DNA of 64,000 bases, taken from contig OZ038381.1 of assembly GCA_964036045.1 (NCBI GenBank), positions 152,476,352 through 152,540,351 on the forward strand, given 5' to 3'. Origin of the DNA: Eutreptiella sp. 'Long Island Sound 2002' (lineage: Eukaryota > Euglenozoa > Euglenophyceae > Eutreptiales > Eutreptiaceae). Positions 35,186 through 47,638 of the stretch are shown one piece after another. The stretch's first letter is position 1. Every line of letters starts with the position of its first letter. The notes under the pieces are model-generated. The model did no database searches. It worked only from the letters and a program-made list of their open reading frames with translations, and was not told where the DNA came from. The translations under genes were made by a program, and so were the position numbers.

Positions 35186-37756
35186 GTGGGTCCGCATGTG
35201 ACTGTCCTTGCACAACCCTCAGAAACACACCACCAATCTTGGAAGCAATGAAGTAAATGAATGTATTGAACAACACATCCTCAAGGACATTAGGTGGTCC
35301 GGGTCTGGCAAGCACAAGCCACTCTGCGGCAAAAGCTGGCAAGTGCATACGCAAGCGCAAGTCCGTATTGGGGATGGACCTAGGGATGGACAATGGCAAC
35401 GGGGATGATGATGATGATGAGGGCATTGCACATGCAAAAGGATCGAGTGCCATGGGAAAAGAATGAAAGGACACGGCATTACCATGAAGAAATGTCCAAA
35501 ATTTGAACGGCAATTTTAAGAGTTTTCCACACACGGTCCATAATGCTCCAACCTCCCAGGGCAAGAAACCTGGTACAGTACACTGTGACGGAAATTCTGA
35601 TGCTCCCCGCTATAAAACAGCTCTCAAGCTACTCCGGTACCACAGTATCGGTCTGTAAGAAAATCCTCATGGTTACCTGTTGAAGATATTCCCGAATTTT
35701 GAACGAAGCGTCCAAAAAGCGCCGCTCGTGAGCATTATTACAGCCGCTGGTAATTTGAGGCTGCGAGGGATCGAATTTCGTGCGATATCAATTACTAGTC
35801 GCGTGCACTGGGGATGCTTCACATCAGTGGCAATCATTTAATGATTCATGTCCTACATTGTTGCATGATGTGAGCATTTGTCATTTGAGAGGGATTTCGA
35901 CAGAGCAGGTGCTGCGATTGCCATCCGTCACGATTTTGCCCGAAAAACCACCCGTAACACCAGGTAAGTGTGAAGAGATCGCATTTTTGTCATCCAGTAG
36001 GGTCCCTTGGGCCATCCGCATCATCTCTTCACACCTCGACCTTTTGTCCGGGATTCCTCGATTTGGTGCGGTAGTGAATAGGACAATATTGGGCAATATC
36101 ATGCCCACCCTTTTTATCGCGCAGCGCGCCTTAAGTCGCCATAAGTGGCCTTCAGGCGACGCAATGATTTCTTATGTCGCCTTAAGGCGACGACGACCCC
36201 CCCCCCCCGGTGGAGGTAATGCCGGTGTCGGTTGCTGGATTTTTGGGTACACACACATGCATAAATCATGTATGGCTGCATTCGACAAGATTCGACCGTT
36301 GGGACGTTCTTTCGTAATTAAAAACCATGATTCAAGCCCTTAATCTCTTGAAAACGGTTGCATTTTTGGAGATTTTGCCTTGAGAAGCGGCCCACGGGAT
36401 GGATGAGCGGTACTTTCACAAGCAGCTCTACGCATTGAGCCCCCGTATCGCAGGACCGTGGAGAAAAATAGAAATTGCAATCGCCCTTTTTTAGGCACTC
36501 CGGATCCCTTGCTCCTTTTCGACGCTAACGTGAATCACACACACCAGTAATGAGACTCATGGTCTGCCGGAGTCAACAAGAACCCCTAAAACTGTGTATG
36601 TTGAACAACACAGTCACCATCGTAGCCTACAAGCCCAACTCCAAACACCAACACCACCAAGAGGCATTTAGCCGTAGTAAGCGTCCAGGTGTGCTACCAC
36701 TTTGCGCACCTCACGTTGGGCCATGTCACAATGCAACTTTTGGATAATTTTCGCAACAATGCGACCATGACAAACTCTTATGAGAATTCATCGACCTTCT
36801 CACGTATTGCAAGTGACAACTCACCGTGAGGCCTCAATGCTATCGCGCTGCCCACATGCGCACCAACCACCATGACTGCACCGCCAACACTGACATCAAC
36901 GCAGCCTTATGTATAGCATTGTGCTTTGAAGCTTGGACCTGAACTCCTAGGCAGGGGAGCACATTGGGAACAAGGACCTGCATCTCATTTACCATTCTAG
37001 CAAGGTTGAACTCCCGCTGCCACACTCGCAATTCACACAAAGTGCTCCACGATGGAACCAATGAGGAAGCCGTTATCACCAAGCTTGTTTTGGAATAGTG
37101 ACATTGTTTCAAACTAAAGCTCTCTACACACATGCACGCTCGCTAGTAGTTGCAATCCCCCCCCCTTGTCTATCCTTGCTAGCACCGTAGTGTGCTGTTA
37201 CCCAATGTTCATCTACAATTGTGTGTGGCAGATTGACACCAAGTGGTATGTTGTGCCATTATTGAGCTTTTTGCTTGTTCATTTGGCATTGCTTTTCAAA
37301 CACAAATATGAGGAGGGAATATCTGGTCATCGAAAACCACAAAAATAGCCAAACCTTCGTTCTTTTGCGTGTGATCTTCCAACCGTTATGTATGCACCGC
37401 AAGGTCAAGAGTGCAGTCAAAAACTGATCTCAAGCATAGGGCCACATTTTGTGGTGACTTGCTTTGTTTACTCCAGCCTAAGTGTTGAGCTTGTGGTATC
37501 TCTTGCTTTTGCATTGTGAACACACCATCCGCTATTGCAAGGTAAATATACGCCATCATCATTGATCTTAACATAATGGCAAGCATAACACTCACAACAA
37601 CATCTAATTTGACTTACATGGTATAGCAATATGTGCAAACGCCACATGCGTGCCACATAGATGTCAACTTCAACTATGAGCCGTGACAAACCATGGTGGT
37701 GAAGGGGGCTCATGGGCTACACATGTACATAGACCCTAGGTCCCTCCATTCTCCCC
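35186..37756. other. No recognisable gene
   Basis: AT-balanced sequence with scattered frames (for example 35166-35564 minus and 35780-36343 plus) that carry no motif. A palindromic GTCGCCTTAAGGCGAC lies at about 36176-36191, next to a C run. Confidence 0.5.
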
Positions 37757-37768
37757 TCTCTGATACCA
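37757..37768 (-). other. Candidate LTR-retrotransposon primer binding site
   Basis: Minus-strand TGGTATCAGAGA matches the start of the primer-binding site complementary to the 3' end of initiator tRNA-Met used by many plant Ty1/copia and Ty3 elements. An internal region would run leftwards from here and the 5' LTR rightwards, but I find no Gag or paired LTR to confirm it. Confidence 0.35.
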
Positions 37769-40700
37769 CGAAAACATCCTAGGATGTGGTCAACATCGAA
37801 ATTGATTTTTTTTTATTGAGCATGGCGGTCCCCGCCAAATGGGATTTGGCGGGGGACCAATACCGAAATGGAACTCCTACAGTTATTTTCCAAAGCGCAT
37901 TGCATACTTTGGTTGGTACGTTGCTACCCTGGACACCTTGTCCCCCATACTCACAACGTTTTGCACTAGCCTTATTATGCACATGGCCATGTTTGTTTGA
38001 GGTGTTCTCTTCAAGTGCGCGCTTATCTTTGTAGCAAGTTGGCATGGAGCTCCGATTCCCGGATGTTTCAACACCATGTGTCATTCAAAAAAACTGAGAT
38101 GACATTTGTAGTTGAAGGTCCCGAATGCCTGTCTGGTCTGGAGGTCGTCCGAATCGGTGAATGTATTTGGTATGCATGGGATAACCAAGACCTCATCGAC
38201 AAAATCCGGTCGCTTGCCTGCATGTACATTAATTATGGTGCCTCTGCATAGATGGCATAAGTTGTCTCGGTGTGTACATGACTGAAGTGGCGAGCCACAC
38301 TACACCTTCCATCACTGCTCTGGTTTAGCCTGAGATACATTTGTGAGCAGTCTTGTGCTATAACGCTAATGGACTCCATAGGATTGCTACCAGGGTAAGT
38401 TTAAAGTCATTTCAAGACCCAAGCCTTAGGCTTAAGGGAATTACGTAGATTCTTTTGAGTATTCTAACCACCATAGAAAAACACTTGCCAACTTGTGAAA
38501 ACCACCTTACACTGAAAAAGAGCATCTTCATCACCATTCTATTGAGAAAATTGGGCAACGTGGTGTAGATCATGCTTATGATGAAAAGGATTCTAACAAC
38601 CAAATTCCTCAATCTATCATGGCTTCGTTGCACACATGTCCTCACTTGTTTATTCACTCGAATTAGATTCCAAACGAGGAAAAAAGATTCCATGATTAGA
38701 ACAAACACCTTGGTGTCGAGTATGGGGACATCCTCAATTCCGAGTTGAGACCATAACATGCAATGAAGACCATCAAGGAGCAGTAGGCATTCTAAATCAC
38801 ATGCACTTGTTGAAGTAGTCCATGAATAAATAATGTCTCCAATGACGATATTCAAATCAACAACATGTGCATGCCATGCCCAAAAGATGAAGAACATGAA
38901 GTAGACGGAAACCATGGTGCAAGGGACGAAGCCACAAGTCACTATGGCTAATCCAAAGAAAGGGGTGAAGCCACAATCTTACAACAATCTCGGCTTAGAG
39001 GTAAGATCCGCCACACTCAATGTAGAGGCTCAACGCGTAAGATACACCAAATTTGGTCTCCAAGAATTGGGAGTGTTATTTGTGATACTCGGGGAGCACA
39101 ATATACCAAGGCTTGACCCGGACCACCACAATCTGAGCCAATAAACTCCTGACCACAAAGGATGACAATCGCACACCGAATCAAATAAAATTATTGCCTA
39201 TCTTACCTAATTCACATTCAATTCCCTTCTTCCGTCCCAAAATGCATTCGTGTGCGGCGCTCCAGTAAGTTACAAATGAGTCGCGCTGGCGCCAACCCTA
39301 TCGCGGAAAATAATAATATAATCCCAAAATTTTTGGCCAATTTAAAGTCAACTACACACAATTCACTCACACTCCCCCACCTAAACTTGTACCTGGGGTA
39401 CAACCAATCACTACTGTAACCAACTTGTAACCAACTGTGAACTGTCCTCATAACACACCAGGGTAATAAAAAAACACAAAAACAACAAAGGAGACAATAT
39501 GAACAACCCTTGTCATGCCTCCTGATGCAAACATGTACAAGCACATCATTGATCCCATTCCTGGCCTTAGAGCTTGGGGTCATACGGGAAGTCCTAAAAA
39601 CCTGAAATAGAAAAATTGCAATTCTTGTACCCTCTCCCTACATCATACCCCTACTCAGTAATGTACAGTGGGTAAGAAAAAGGAATATGTTGACGCGGGG
39701 GCCCAAACGAACAAACTTAAAAATATAGTCTGGATTCCCCCTATCACCTGAGACCACAGATCAAAGCAATCAATGACAATCTTCTCAGGGACTTCACGCG
39801 CACTCCGCACCGGCCCTCCTGCCATCTTGAAAACATGTCTGTCTGTTGATAGATAATGACTACAGCCAGTGAGACCACCGGTCAGGCACACTATGCATAA
39901 GTAGCATGAGGGTACTGTGTGAAAGCCAAAAACCGTCCCTTCTCCTGTACACTGCGTTGGACAGGTTTTGTGTTGGACATCCCCTGTGTGAAGGCTCTGC
40001 CTGTTTTTTGCCCACTGAAGAGTGAAGCCTGCTGCCTGTGTGAAGAGTGATAGACAGATTAGCACCCCCCCCTCAACACCTTCCCTACACATGCAAATAT
40101 CGGTATGAATTCTCGCGCCTACCGTAGGGGGGCGAAGCCACCCTGGACACACGGTTAGTAGCAGGTAGAATCAATAATGTATAGCATAAACTGCACGAAG
40201 AATCTGGCTTATCACTGGCGCCTGTCCCTGGAAATAGAGTTATCGAGTGCCCACATGCCCCTTGCACTCTGTGGTACACCCGACCGAGACATGGGGCACC
40301 TTATTGGCCTTAGGAGGAAGGATGATGCGCCAGTTTCGCATCCCTTGTGCATGATCACCTGGACCGTTGTCACGGAAGTCCTCGCATCTCACACTGGAGT
40401 CAATCCGGGTCAGCATGGTCACGATGATCAATTTCAGTTCGTCTTGGAAGAACTGATGGAATTCCTTCCCATTTGTCCGAAGGATCTCCAACCAGCTCAT
40501 TCGTAGCTGTAGACTCCACCTTCCCAAACGGGCTGGACAGTGGCGCATCCATGGACTCAACTGTGTCCTCATCGGCTCCGATTGACCGTATGGTGAGCAT
40601 AACCTGGCATACCAGGAATACCTGGGAGTATACGGGTAAAAAAGGGGGTTTTGGGAGAAAGGGGTATGTGGCATGTACAGGTGGCTACTAATGTACAATG

Positions 40701-40984
40701 CACAATGCATGCATATGTGAGTTGGGGAATACCTCTAGTTATATATATATCGCGGGAATGGAAGGACGATGCCACATGATCACGAGCATGAAACACATGA
40801 GTTTCAAATGCATGAACACAGATGGGACCCAAACCTGGATCCGCGACCCGGGGCCCTGGGACCTGTGTCTCATTGAGCACTCCTACACGCAGTGGCAGCA
40901 CCTGGATACGAAAAAAATAGCGCGCACACTACACAGACTTACACACAGAACACGCTACCCAGGGGCGCAACAGCACGTCCCTGA
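37769..40984. other. No recognisable gene; possible isolated exons near 40.2-40.7 kb
   Basis: Frames on the minus strand at 40240-40710 and 40400-40600 have ordinary amino-acid composition (for example SWLEILRTNGKEFHQFFQDE), and could be exons or transposon debris, but they overlap each other in different frames. Nothing else is identifiable. Confidence 0.4.
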
Positions 40985-42557
40985 GGCCTCCCTAAATTAT
41001 GCTCGTCGTGCGCGGCACCGTCGGCCTTCCATTTGCTGAAATGGAAATCTGACGAAACAACCAGCGACTGGCGTTTCCGCCTGGCGATAACGCATGCTGG
41101 ACACCCTCTAAAGCGCATCTCCAGGCAAATAGGTCGCTGCCTTACCGTGTTACTGAAAGAATTGCACATTGCCTGCTCGTTCTGGGGCAGCCCATCCATG
41201 TTAGGGGTTAAAGACATGTGGAACCATATCCATGCAAACCCGCCACTGTCACTGGACGTCTGGGAGAGGGACATAGATAATGCATACTGGAACCTGAACA
41301 AAAAGAAGGTGGCGGACGCGGTGCGCAAGGCGGCGACGACGGTCAGGGCATATCGCAGAATGCACAATACGTTTTGCTTCTCCATCGCAAAAGGAGGTTT
41401 GCGAGTGTTGGACAGGATAGGACATGCTGCAGACAGGAACTTCCGTGTGTTTACCATCGAACAGGTGCTGAAATTTGTCGACTGGGACCTGAAAGATAAT
41501 ACCCTGTTCGCTTTGTGGGGGGTAGTGATGAGACAGGCAAAGCAGGGTGTGCCTATCGGCGGATACCTGAGTGCACAGTTGATGTGCATCTGGGCACTCA
41601 CATAGGAAATGAATTTTCTGGACGATCCGAAAAAGGAGTTACTGATCAAACGTGTACAGAAGGCCTGGCCGAGGCACTGGCCCACCCCAGTGATCAAGCC
41701 AGGGCCTGTACTGACATTTCCTAACCCTGCATTTGTGCCGCGAGATAAGCAGGTGCTTTACACAGCAGGTATGCGTGGGTGGTTTCACCCAGAGAAGCGC
41801 TTGCTACTCCAAGTCACGTTCGGTGACACACAGGTGGATTTCACTGCACTAGGACTCTGGGACTCGCACCCGGAGGGACGTGTAGGGCAGATAATTCAGC
41901 GCAGTCCACGTGCACAGCATGCGTTCTTACGCAATTATTTTTTACAGTTTGACAGTGTGAGGTGCCACATGGCAGAAATACACGTACAGAGCTCGGCGAC
42001 TGATGTGCCAGAGGTTATGCAGACAAGGTATATGGACAATGCTTATATGGCCCTGGGTAACATACCCACACACACACGCACAGCTTGCACTGTTTGTTGA
42101 ATTGTTACATCAAGCCATCTATGACATACCAATGAAGTGGGAAACCACAGGAGTAACAGCGGATTGGTGCGACACCCGCCTGCTAACCTCTCCCTCCATT
42201 GACATGTGTATCAAGGGTGTCACCATTTGCAGTGGTGGGGGGCCGGCTGTGAGACTGTGGCAGCGCTGGCCTGACCCGTGGTCCCCAAACTGTCCGTCAG
42301 TGCTCCAGTCCATGATACCGGCACTCACACAGAAGACGTTCCAACTGCATGGGTCTCCTGGATCCCTAGAGGCGAATGTCCGCTGTATTGTACAAGGTTG
42401 TGGCTTCAAGGAGTACAAATGGGCATGGTGGTGGATGCACATCAGGGTACGATTTAAAGCACGACACATGTTACATATCATCCCGTTGCATTCAGGAAAG
42501 AAGTGGTATGAGCAGGGACGTCAATGGGCAGGGCAGGGTGGGCACCATGACATGTGA
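40985..42557 (+). pseudogene. Reverse transcriptase of unusual type (YMDN), Penelope-like or unclassified
   Basis: One frame is readable from about 40985 across a TAG at 41603-41605 to 42100, then shifts in the ACACACAC run at about 42066-42080 into the frame ending at 42557. RT landmarks are in order: motif A DIDNAYWNL (about 41267-41293), a motif-B-like GVPIGGYLSAQL (about 41548), and motif C YMDN at 42029-42040, followed by a VTADWCDTRLL strand. The G-x-P-I-G-G-x-x-S form of motif B and the N-F/N-T-x-F context before it recall Penelope-like elements, but the family is uncertain. The second catalytic Asp of YxDD is Asn. No endonuclease (GIY-YIG) is seen. Confidence 0.62.
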
Positions 42558-42722
42558 AACAACATGAAATGCATATGCTTTGTTAAGAGTTTAGGCGAAA
42601 ACCGATAAGAAGGATCTATGGACGGTAGAAAAGCTTCACGCTCTGCACTGCTTGACTGTGATCTGCAGGTTATGTTCTGAAAAATACTGTTGAGCCTTTT
42701 GCTCGTTTTGCTTTTGCATTGT

Positions 42723-42723
<1 letters not shown>

Positions 42724-42768
<45 letters not shown>

Positions 42769-42795
42769 GTATATATATACATATACATATATAGT
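42724..42795. repeat. (AC)n/(AT)n compound microsatellite
   Basis: An uninterrupted AC tract is followed by AT and by ATATAC variants. It accounts for the short Tyr/Ile and Cys/Val frames on either strand. Confidence 0.97.
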
Positions 42796-44280
42796 ATTTA
42801 TGATGATCAATGTTGTGTTTGAAACTACCCCATTTTGGGCTCTTGGGGTATACGGCCGTATACTCAAAGCTCCAATACCTCAATATACGGCCGTCTACTC
42901 CGGAGTATATGTAACTACGAAGTAATGTTTCTCGGTAAATACCGCAAAAAGGAGGTAAAAATGGGGCAAAAATGAGGAAGTGGTGGAAAACATCATTTTG
43001 GTCAAAAATGACTATGAAATTCAAATCCGGCATGCTAAAAATACCCGCATGGCTTGGGTTCTACGTTGGAAACACCCGTGGTGGTCCCCTACCCCTACCC
43101 GCAGTGTTCTCTTGTGCTTTCGAGGCTTGCAAGCCATTGCCTTCTGTTAACAGCGCCTTCGGCACAACACAACACGCCGCACCACACAACAACACAGCAC
43201 AACACAACATGACATCCCCGTCTTCCTGTGTTGCCGTGGGGTGGACAGCGGGGGGGATATCACATCCGTGTTGGGCCTGTGTTAACACAATGCAGGAGGG
43301 GGGAGGGGGGGATTTTTCACCTCCGTGTTGGCCGGCTGTCTTAATATGCCAATTGCCCCATGCCCTCCCCGCGTCCCCCCTACGTCTCCTTAGCGCCCCC
43401 CCCCCCCCCGCATCCAGGGAACCCTCAATGATTATTCTCTCTTGGCATGCTTGGATGGTGCTTTCAAGCACGTGTCCCCAGCAATGCAGTTTTATCACAT
43501 AGTTGCAAGCTTATTGTAATTTCCTGACGCACAGAGGTGACTGAGTGCCGTCAATACGATTGTGATAAATTGGACAATTGCGTGTGCCCTCTGAGTAAGA
43601 AGCTGCATTCCTTGCACGATTTCTGTTCTCAGCTTCATGATCATTGGATAAGCTGTGTTGGTGCTGAGCATGCTCTTGTGGGTAGCAGAAGTGGGCGCAT
43701 TGAAACGTGTGAAAATTTTACCACACCCTTTGTTGGCCTATTCCAATTCTCATCCCTGACAGTGCAACCAAACTGCACAACGCTTCTTCACATCAATCCG
43801 CAAAAACGGACCTGTGCATTGGAACCCTTATCATCCCTCATCAACTCTCACCCCCTTGCCGCTTACTTTCAGCTCCTGGCTAAGCCCCATGTGGTTCCAT
43901 CCCTTCCAAATCCCATCCTCATACCCACTCACATCAGAGCAATTTATCATTCGAAAACGAAAAGGCACGTGAACTGGAATCAGTGCTGGGCCTGGTGATA
44001 TATAGTCTCTGGAGGGGGGGAGGGGTTATTGAGGGGTATCAAGATTGGCAAACCTGGCCAACTCCTTTTCGCGTTCTGATCAAAATCATCACATGCAGCA
44101 CACAAACCCTTCCAACAATGTTGAAAAGCATGACACTTCACCCCTGACTGAGACTTCAAGCAGCCCATTGGCCTTCTTCCTTCCTAGACAGCCATATTTT
44201 TTCATGCTGTTGCCCTAGGCAACTCACGCATTGGCAGTCCATCTGCACAATCTGCTTCAACAGCAGTGCTGTACTGACCT
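42796..44280. other. No recognised gene; upstream of the BTB gene
   Basis: Contains the 16-bp palindrome GTATACGGCCGTATAC (about 42848-42863), a C run near 43390 and a 153-codon frame (43537-43998) without motifs. Part may be 5' untranslated sequence or promoter of the 44320 gene. Confidence 0.4.
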
Positions 44281-44319
44281 AGCCGAGCCTGCATCTTTGT
44301 CCTTCCGGAGTACCCCACG

Positions 44320-45687
44320 ATGGGCGCAAGAGATTTCCAAGGTTTGGAGGAAGAGATCGGACAGATTTCTGTGTCCTTTGAGCATGTCCTGCAGAAAATC
44401 CGATGCGAGTGGGACGCGCTGGATGCAGAGAGACGGAAAATTGAGGAAGAACGGAAGGAGATGGAGAAGGATATTGCAAAGCAATGGAAGGCCCTGAACC
44501 AAGAAAAGGAACTCTTCGAAAACATGAAGAAAAGAGTCGATACCGTATCGCATGACGGGAACATCAAAGTCAGGCTGAATGTTGGTGGCACTGCATACGA
44601 GACAACCGTTGATACTCTGACTTGCGATTCTGACTCAATGTTGGCAGCCATGTTTTCAGGCAAATTCCACATTGACAAGCTTGAGGACGGATCGTGTTTC
44701 TTTGACAGGGATCCAAAGCTGTTCCGTGAGATTCTTCAGTACTTGCGATGGCTGCGGGATACAAATTCCAACTCCATGGCAAGTAAGGATGATGAGCCCC
44801 CTGTGTATTGCCCGATGATTGCAGAGAACGAGAAGGATGGGCTTGTGCGGGAAGCGCAGTACTATGGCATCGATAGCCTTGTTCGGATGCTGAAGCACAA
44901 CCAGCTTGAAGTCTCATGCGACATCAAGGCTAAGTACCGGCGGATTAGTGAAGCCTTGCAGGACGCCCGTGACGGTGACGTGATTGTAGTACGACCGGGT
45001 ATCTACATCGACTCTTTCACCCTGAACAGGAGTGTGCCCATCCATGGGGATGGCAATCGCAGTGACATCATCATCCGCTCCCCGGCGGGCAATGTCGTGG
45101 AGAGCCGAAGCAGGGGTGGTATCATTCGGAACCTGACACTGGAGGTCAGCGCCAGCAGTCAGAATGGGTCCACCTGTGGGGACTTCTACTGCGTCCTGAT
45201 CACAGAGGGCTCCCTTACGATCGAGAACTGTGAGATCCGTAATGCAGGGCTGAGCTGTGTGAAAGTGGTGGGAGACGGAGATGACTCGTACCCTGTTCTG
45301 CGGGGTAATTCCATTCACCATGCGAACCAGTGTGGCATCCTGGTCACCAATAAGGCCGGGGGGTTGATAGAGGGCAATGACATCTATGAGAATCGTTTCA
45401 GTGGAATCGAAATCCGAAACAGCTCCTCCCCCGAAGTCAAAGACAATTCCATTCATGACAATCGCCAAAATGGCGTCTACATCCACTCTTCTGGGAGTGG
45501 TGCGCTCGACAATAACAATATCACAAACAATAATTTCAATGGCATCAACGTGGAGGGCAAGGTCTGTGTGCGCCGCAATGCCGTGTACAATAACAGCAAG
45601 CGTGGCATCTACCACACCGCTGATACTGTTTTGGACAGCAACGATGTGCAGTGCAACATCCTGGGGGACATTGCTCTGAAGAAGTAG
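44320..45687 (+). CDS. Coiled-coil, BTB/T1 (KCTD-type) and right-handed beta-helix protein
   Basis: An intact 455-residue single-exon frame. Residues 8-75 are a charged heptad-rich coiled coil. Residues 82-190 are a BTB domain of the potassium-channel tetramerisation/KCTD class: IKVRLNVGGTAYETTVDTL, a FDRDPKLFREILQYLR box and a YYGIDSLV end. Residues 200-450 are a right-handed parallel beta-helix: repeated N-x-I-x-x-N-x-x-G-I-x-I/V units (for example IYENRFSGIEIRNS), as in FBXO11/SHCBP1-type and NosD-like repeats. KCTD BTB domains bind cullin-3 or oligomerise, so a substrate adaptor of a CUL3 ubiquitin ligase, with the beta-helix as recognition surface, is a reasonable inference. The first in-frame ATG follows an upstream TGA; the stop is TAG. 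No retroelement features. Confidence 0.9.
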   Translation: MGARDFQGLEEEIGQISVSFEHVLQKIRCEWDALDAERRKIEEERKEMEKDIAKQWKALNQEKELFENMKKRVDTVSHDGNIKVRLNVGGTAYETTVDTLTCDSDSMLAAMFSGKFHIDKLEDGSCFFDRDPKLFREILQYLRWLRDTNSNSMASKDDEPPVYCPMIAENEKDGLVREAQYYGIDSLVRMLKHNQLEVSCDIKAKYRRISEALQDARDGDVIVVRPGIYIDSFTLNRSVPIHGDGNRSDIIIRSPAGNVVESRSRGGIIRNLTLEVSASSQNGSTCGDFYCVLITEGSLTIENCEIRNAGLSCVKVVGDGDDSYPVLRGNSIHHANQCGILVTNKAGGLIEGNDIYENRFSGIEIRNSSSPEVKDNSIHDNRQNGVYIHSSGSGALDNNNITNNNFNGINVEGKVCVRRNAVYNNSKRGIYHTADTVLDSNDVQCNILGDIALKK

Positions 45688-46780
45688 CCCATCCCACTGG
45701 AGGTGGGCTGGCGATTGCACACACGTGGGGCTTTTGTGTGGAATGGTTTGGCCCTACTGCATCCAAATCATGCAGGCGGGCTGTCACCCGCTTCATTCTC
45801 AATGTAGCGTATGTGTCGTCAGAGGATTGGGAGAGAAGATGAGAGGGACGGAGTGAAGAGCCCAAGAGGACACGGGTGACCAGTCAGAACACCAGTCAGA
45901 CCAGCCCGCCCGGGGCTGCTCTGTTGCATCTATCTCTCATATGACTCATACAAATCTCCTTTGCTTTGTTTCTCTGTCGTCAGACCTGCACCCTTCGTCG
46001 ATGCCAATCTCGCGGAATTCCCCGGGCAGTGGAACGTTCGTACAAGGGGGAGCAGGACACGTCAAGGCAGAAGGCAGTTCCACCCGGTTCCACCCTGTGG
46101 GAACCACGGGCAATCTTGTGAGACCCGTGGTGTGGCCTTATGACACAGAGAGAGGGAGAGGAGCTGTGGCCCAGCCAAATGGGAGGCATTCTTCACATTC
46201 TGGCGGCACAACTTACTTGTTGCCCGATCACCATCCCCCCTTTCTGTTCAATTTAGACCCGAGCCCCCCCCGCCCCCTGCCACAAATGACAAAGGTCACA
46301 CGAAAGACATCGCACTGGACACCTTTTGTACACCGCACCCAACCAGCTCTTATGGGAGGGCCCTGCCTATGTCTCAACACGCTCTATATGCCATTTGTGC
46401 CACCAGTCTCGCCAACCCCCCAGCCCCCTATTCCAAGTCTCACCTGTCTTTTTCCCAATTTTCGTTGAATCAGAAGGTGATGATGCTTTGGTGTGGGCTT
46501 CCACGGAACTGATTCCAGGCTCGCACCAGACCTCCCAGCCCCCCTCCCCTCCCGCTTTTGTCCCCTTTCCGTTCTGCCCCTCCTACCAACCGCAGATGCA
46601 ACTGGGTTTCAATGAGGCTGCAAAAAGGAGAGACAGGCAAACAGAACCTCCAACTGCTTGCCCAGTCTGCCACATAGGAAACAGGAGACACTTCTGAGCG
46701 GACGGCTAAGCTCAGTGAGTGGGCAAGTGGAGAACGAAGGAGCGGAGCATCGCTGTCAGGGAAATGAACCAACCTTTGGT
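45688..46780. other. Region downstream of the BTB gene, no gene seen
   Basis: It starts with probable 3' untranslated sequence and becomes C-rich and T-rich. Frames (for example 45941-46468) translate to Pro/Ser/Thr-rich low-complexity sequence without motifs. Confidence 0.4.
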
Positions 46781-46838
46781 ATTAGGGGGCGCACTTAGTG
46801 CAATGCGCGCGCAGTGCAAGCGCGGTGCAACTATTTGG

Positions 46839-47445
46839 GCGTGTGGCCGTACTGAGACCCATACTTTGTGGTACTAGGGGGGCATGATTGTTATTTGAGA
46901 GTAGGTTTTGATACTTCTTCCACATTGGGGATATGGCATTTTTGGATTTTCACCTAGTTTCACCCATTTCCACCTTTTTTCACACTTTTTTGTTCATTTC
47001 CACCACATCCACTCTTTCCTAGATTGATTTCTCCCCACCATGGGACCTCAAGAAGGCACCGGTGATGTATCCATGTTGTTTTGCCCCCATCATGGGTACC
47101 CCGAGCAGGCACGGCTGATGTCGGACCTCAGGGTCATGATCAAGGCCGAGGGACAATCCGGCATCCTCTCCAAGTGCCGTATCACGTCCAAGTGCTGTAA
47201 TCGAAGGTGACCTCATGGGCTTGATCAACGCCAAGGATCCTTCGTGCTAGCCAAGACGTACCATGCCATCATCCTGAGACGGTCGGCGGAGGGGCTATGC
47301 TAGACGGCCATACCAGGTCCATTGTCCCACCCGCATTTGTGGAAGATGGACCACGTCTCGCCCCCACTGAAGGAGGTCTCCCGGGGTCGACAGTGGGACA
47401 TGCTCCTGGGGCAGGGGTGATGTAAGGGCGTTTGGAAGGGGTGTT
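46839..47445 (+). repeat. Terminal direct repeat A1
   Basis: Starts GCGTGTGGCCGTACTGAGAC and ends CGTTTGGAAGGGGTG. It matches 53104-53718 closely, with one extra 13-14 nt insertion in A2 near 53578. The high similarity points to a fairly recent insertion or to gene conversion. Confidence 0.93.
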
Positions 47446-47446
47446 T

Positions 47447-47559
47447 TTAGATCACGTTCCGATCTATGGTTTAGCTCCGTTTGTGGTGTGTGTGTGTGTG
47501 TGTGTGCGTGCGTGCGGTGTGCATGTGTGTTGTGTCTTGGTGCAATGCAATTTTTGCAT
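47447..47559 (+). repeat. Direct repeat B1 with GT tract
   Basis: TTAGATCACGTTCCGATCTA, a (GT)n tract, then TGCAATTTTTGCAT. The same block recurs as B2 (52863-52999) with a longer GT tract. In B1 it adjoins A1 directly. Confidence 0.92.
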
Positions 47560-47638
47560 GCGACCCACCGCAAGCCTACATTGGGTCGCACGCAGAGTCA
47601 AACTCCGTGGTTACTAAGCATAGACCCGGCTAGCAGAC

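Noticed and set aside
38412-38942. 176-codon hydrophobic minus-strand frame as a membrane protein
   Set aside because: No motif, AT-rich hydrophobic composition, and no supporting neighbours; could be chance.
42670-42925. Short Tyr/Ile and Cys/Val-rich frames
   Set aside because: They are translations of the AC/AT microsatellite.
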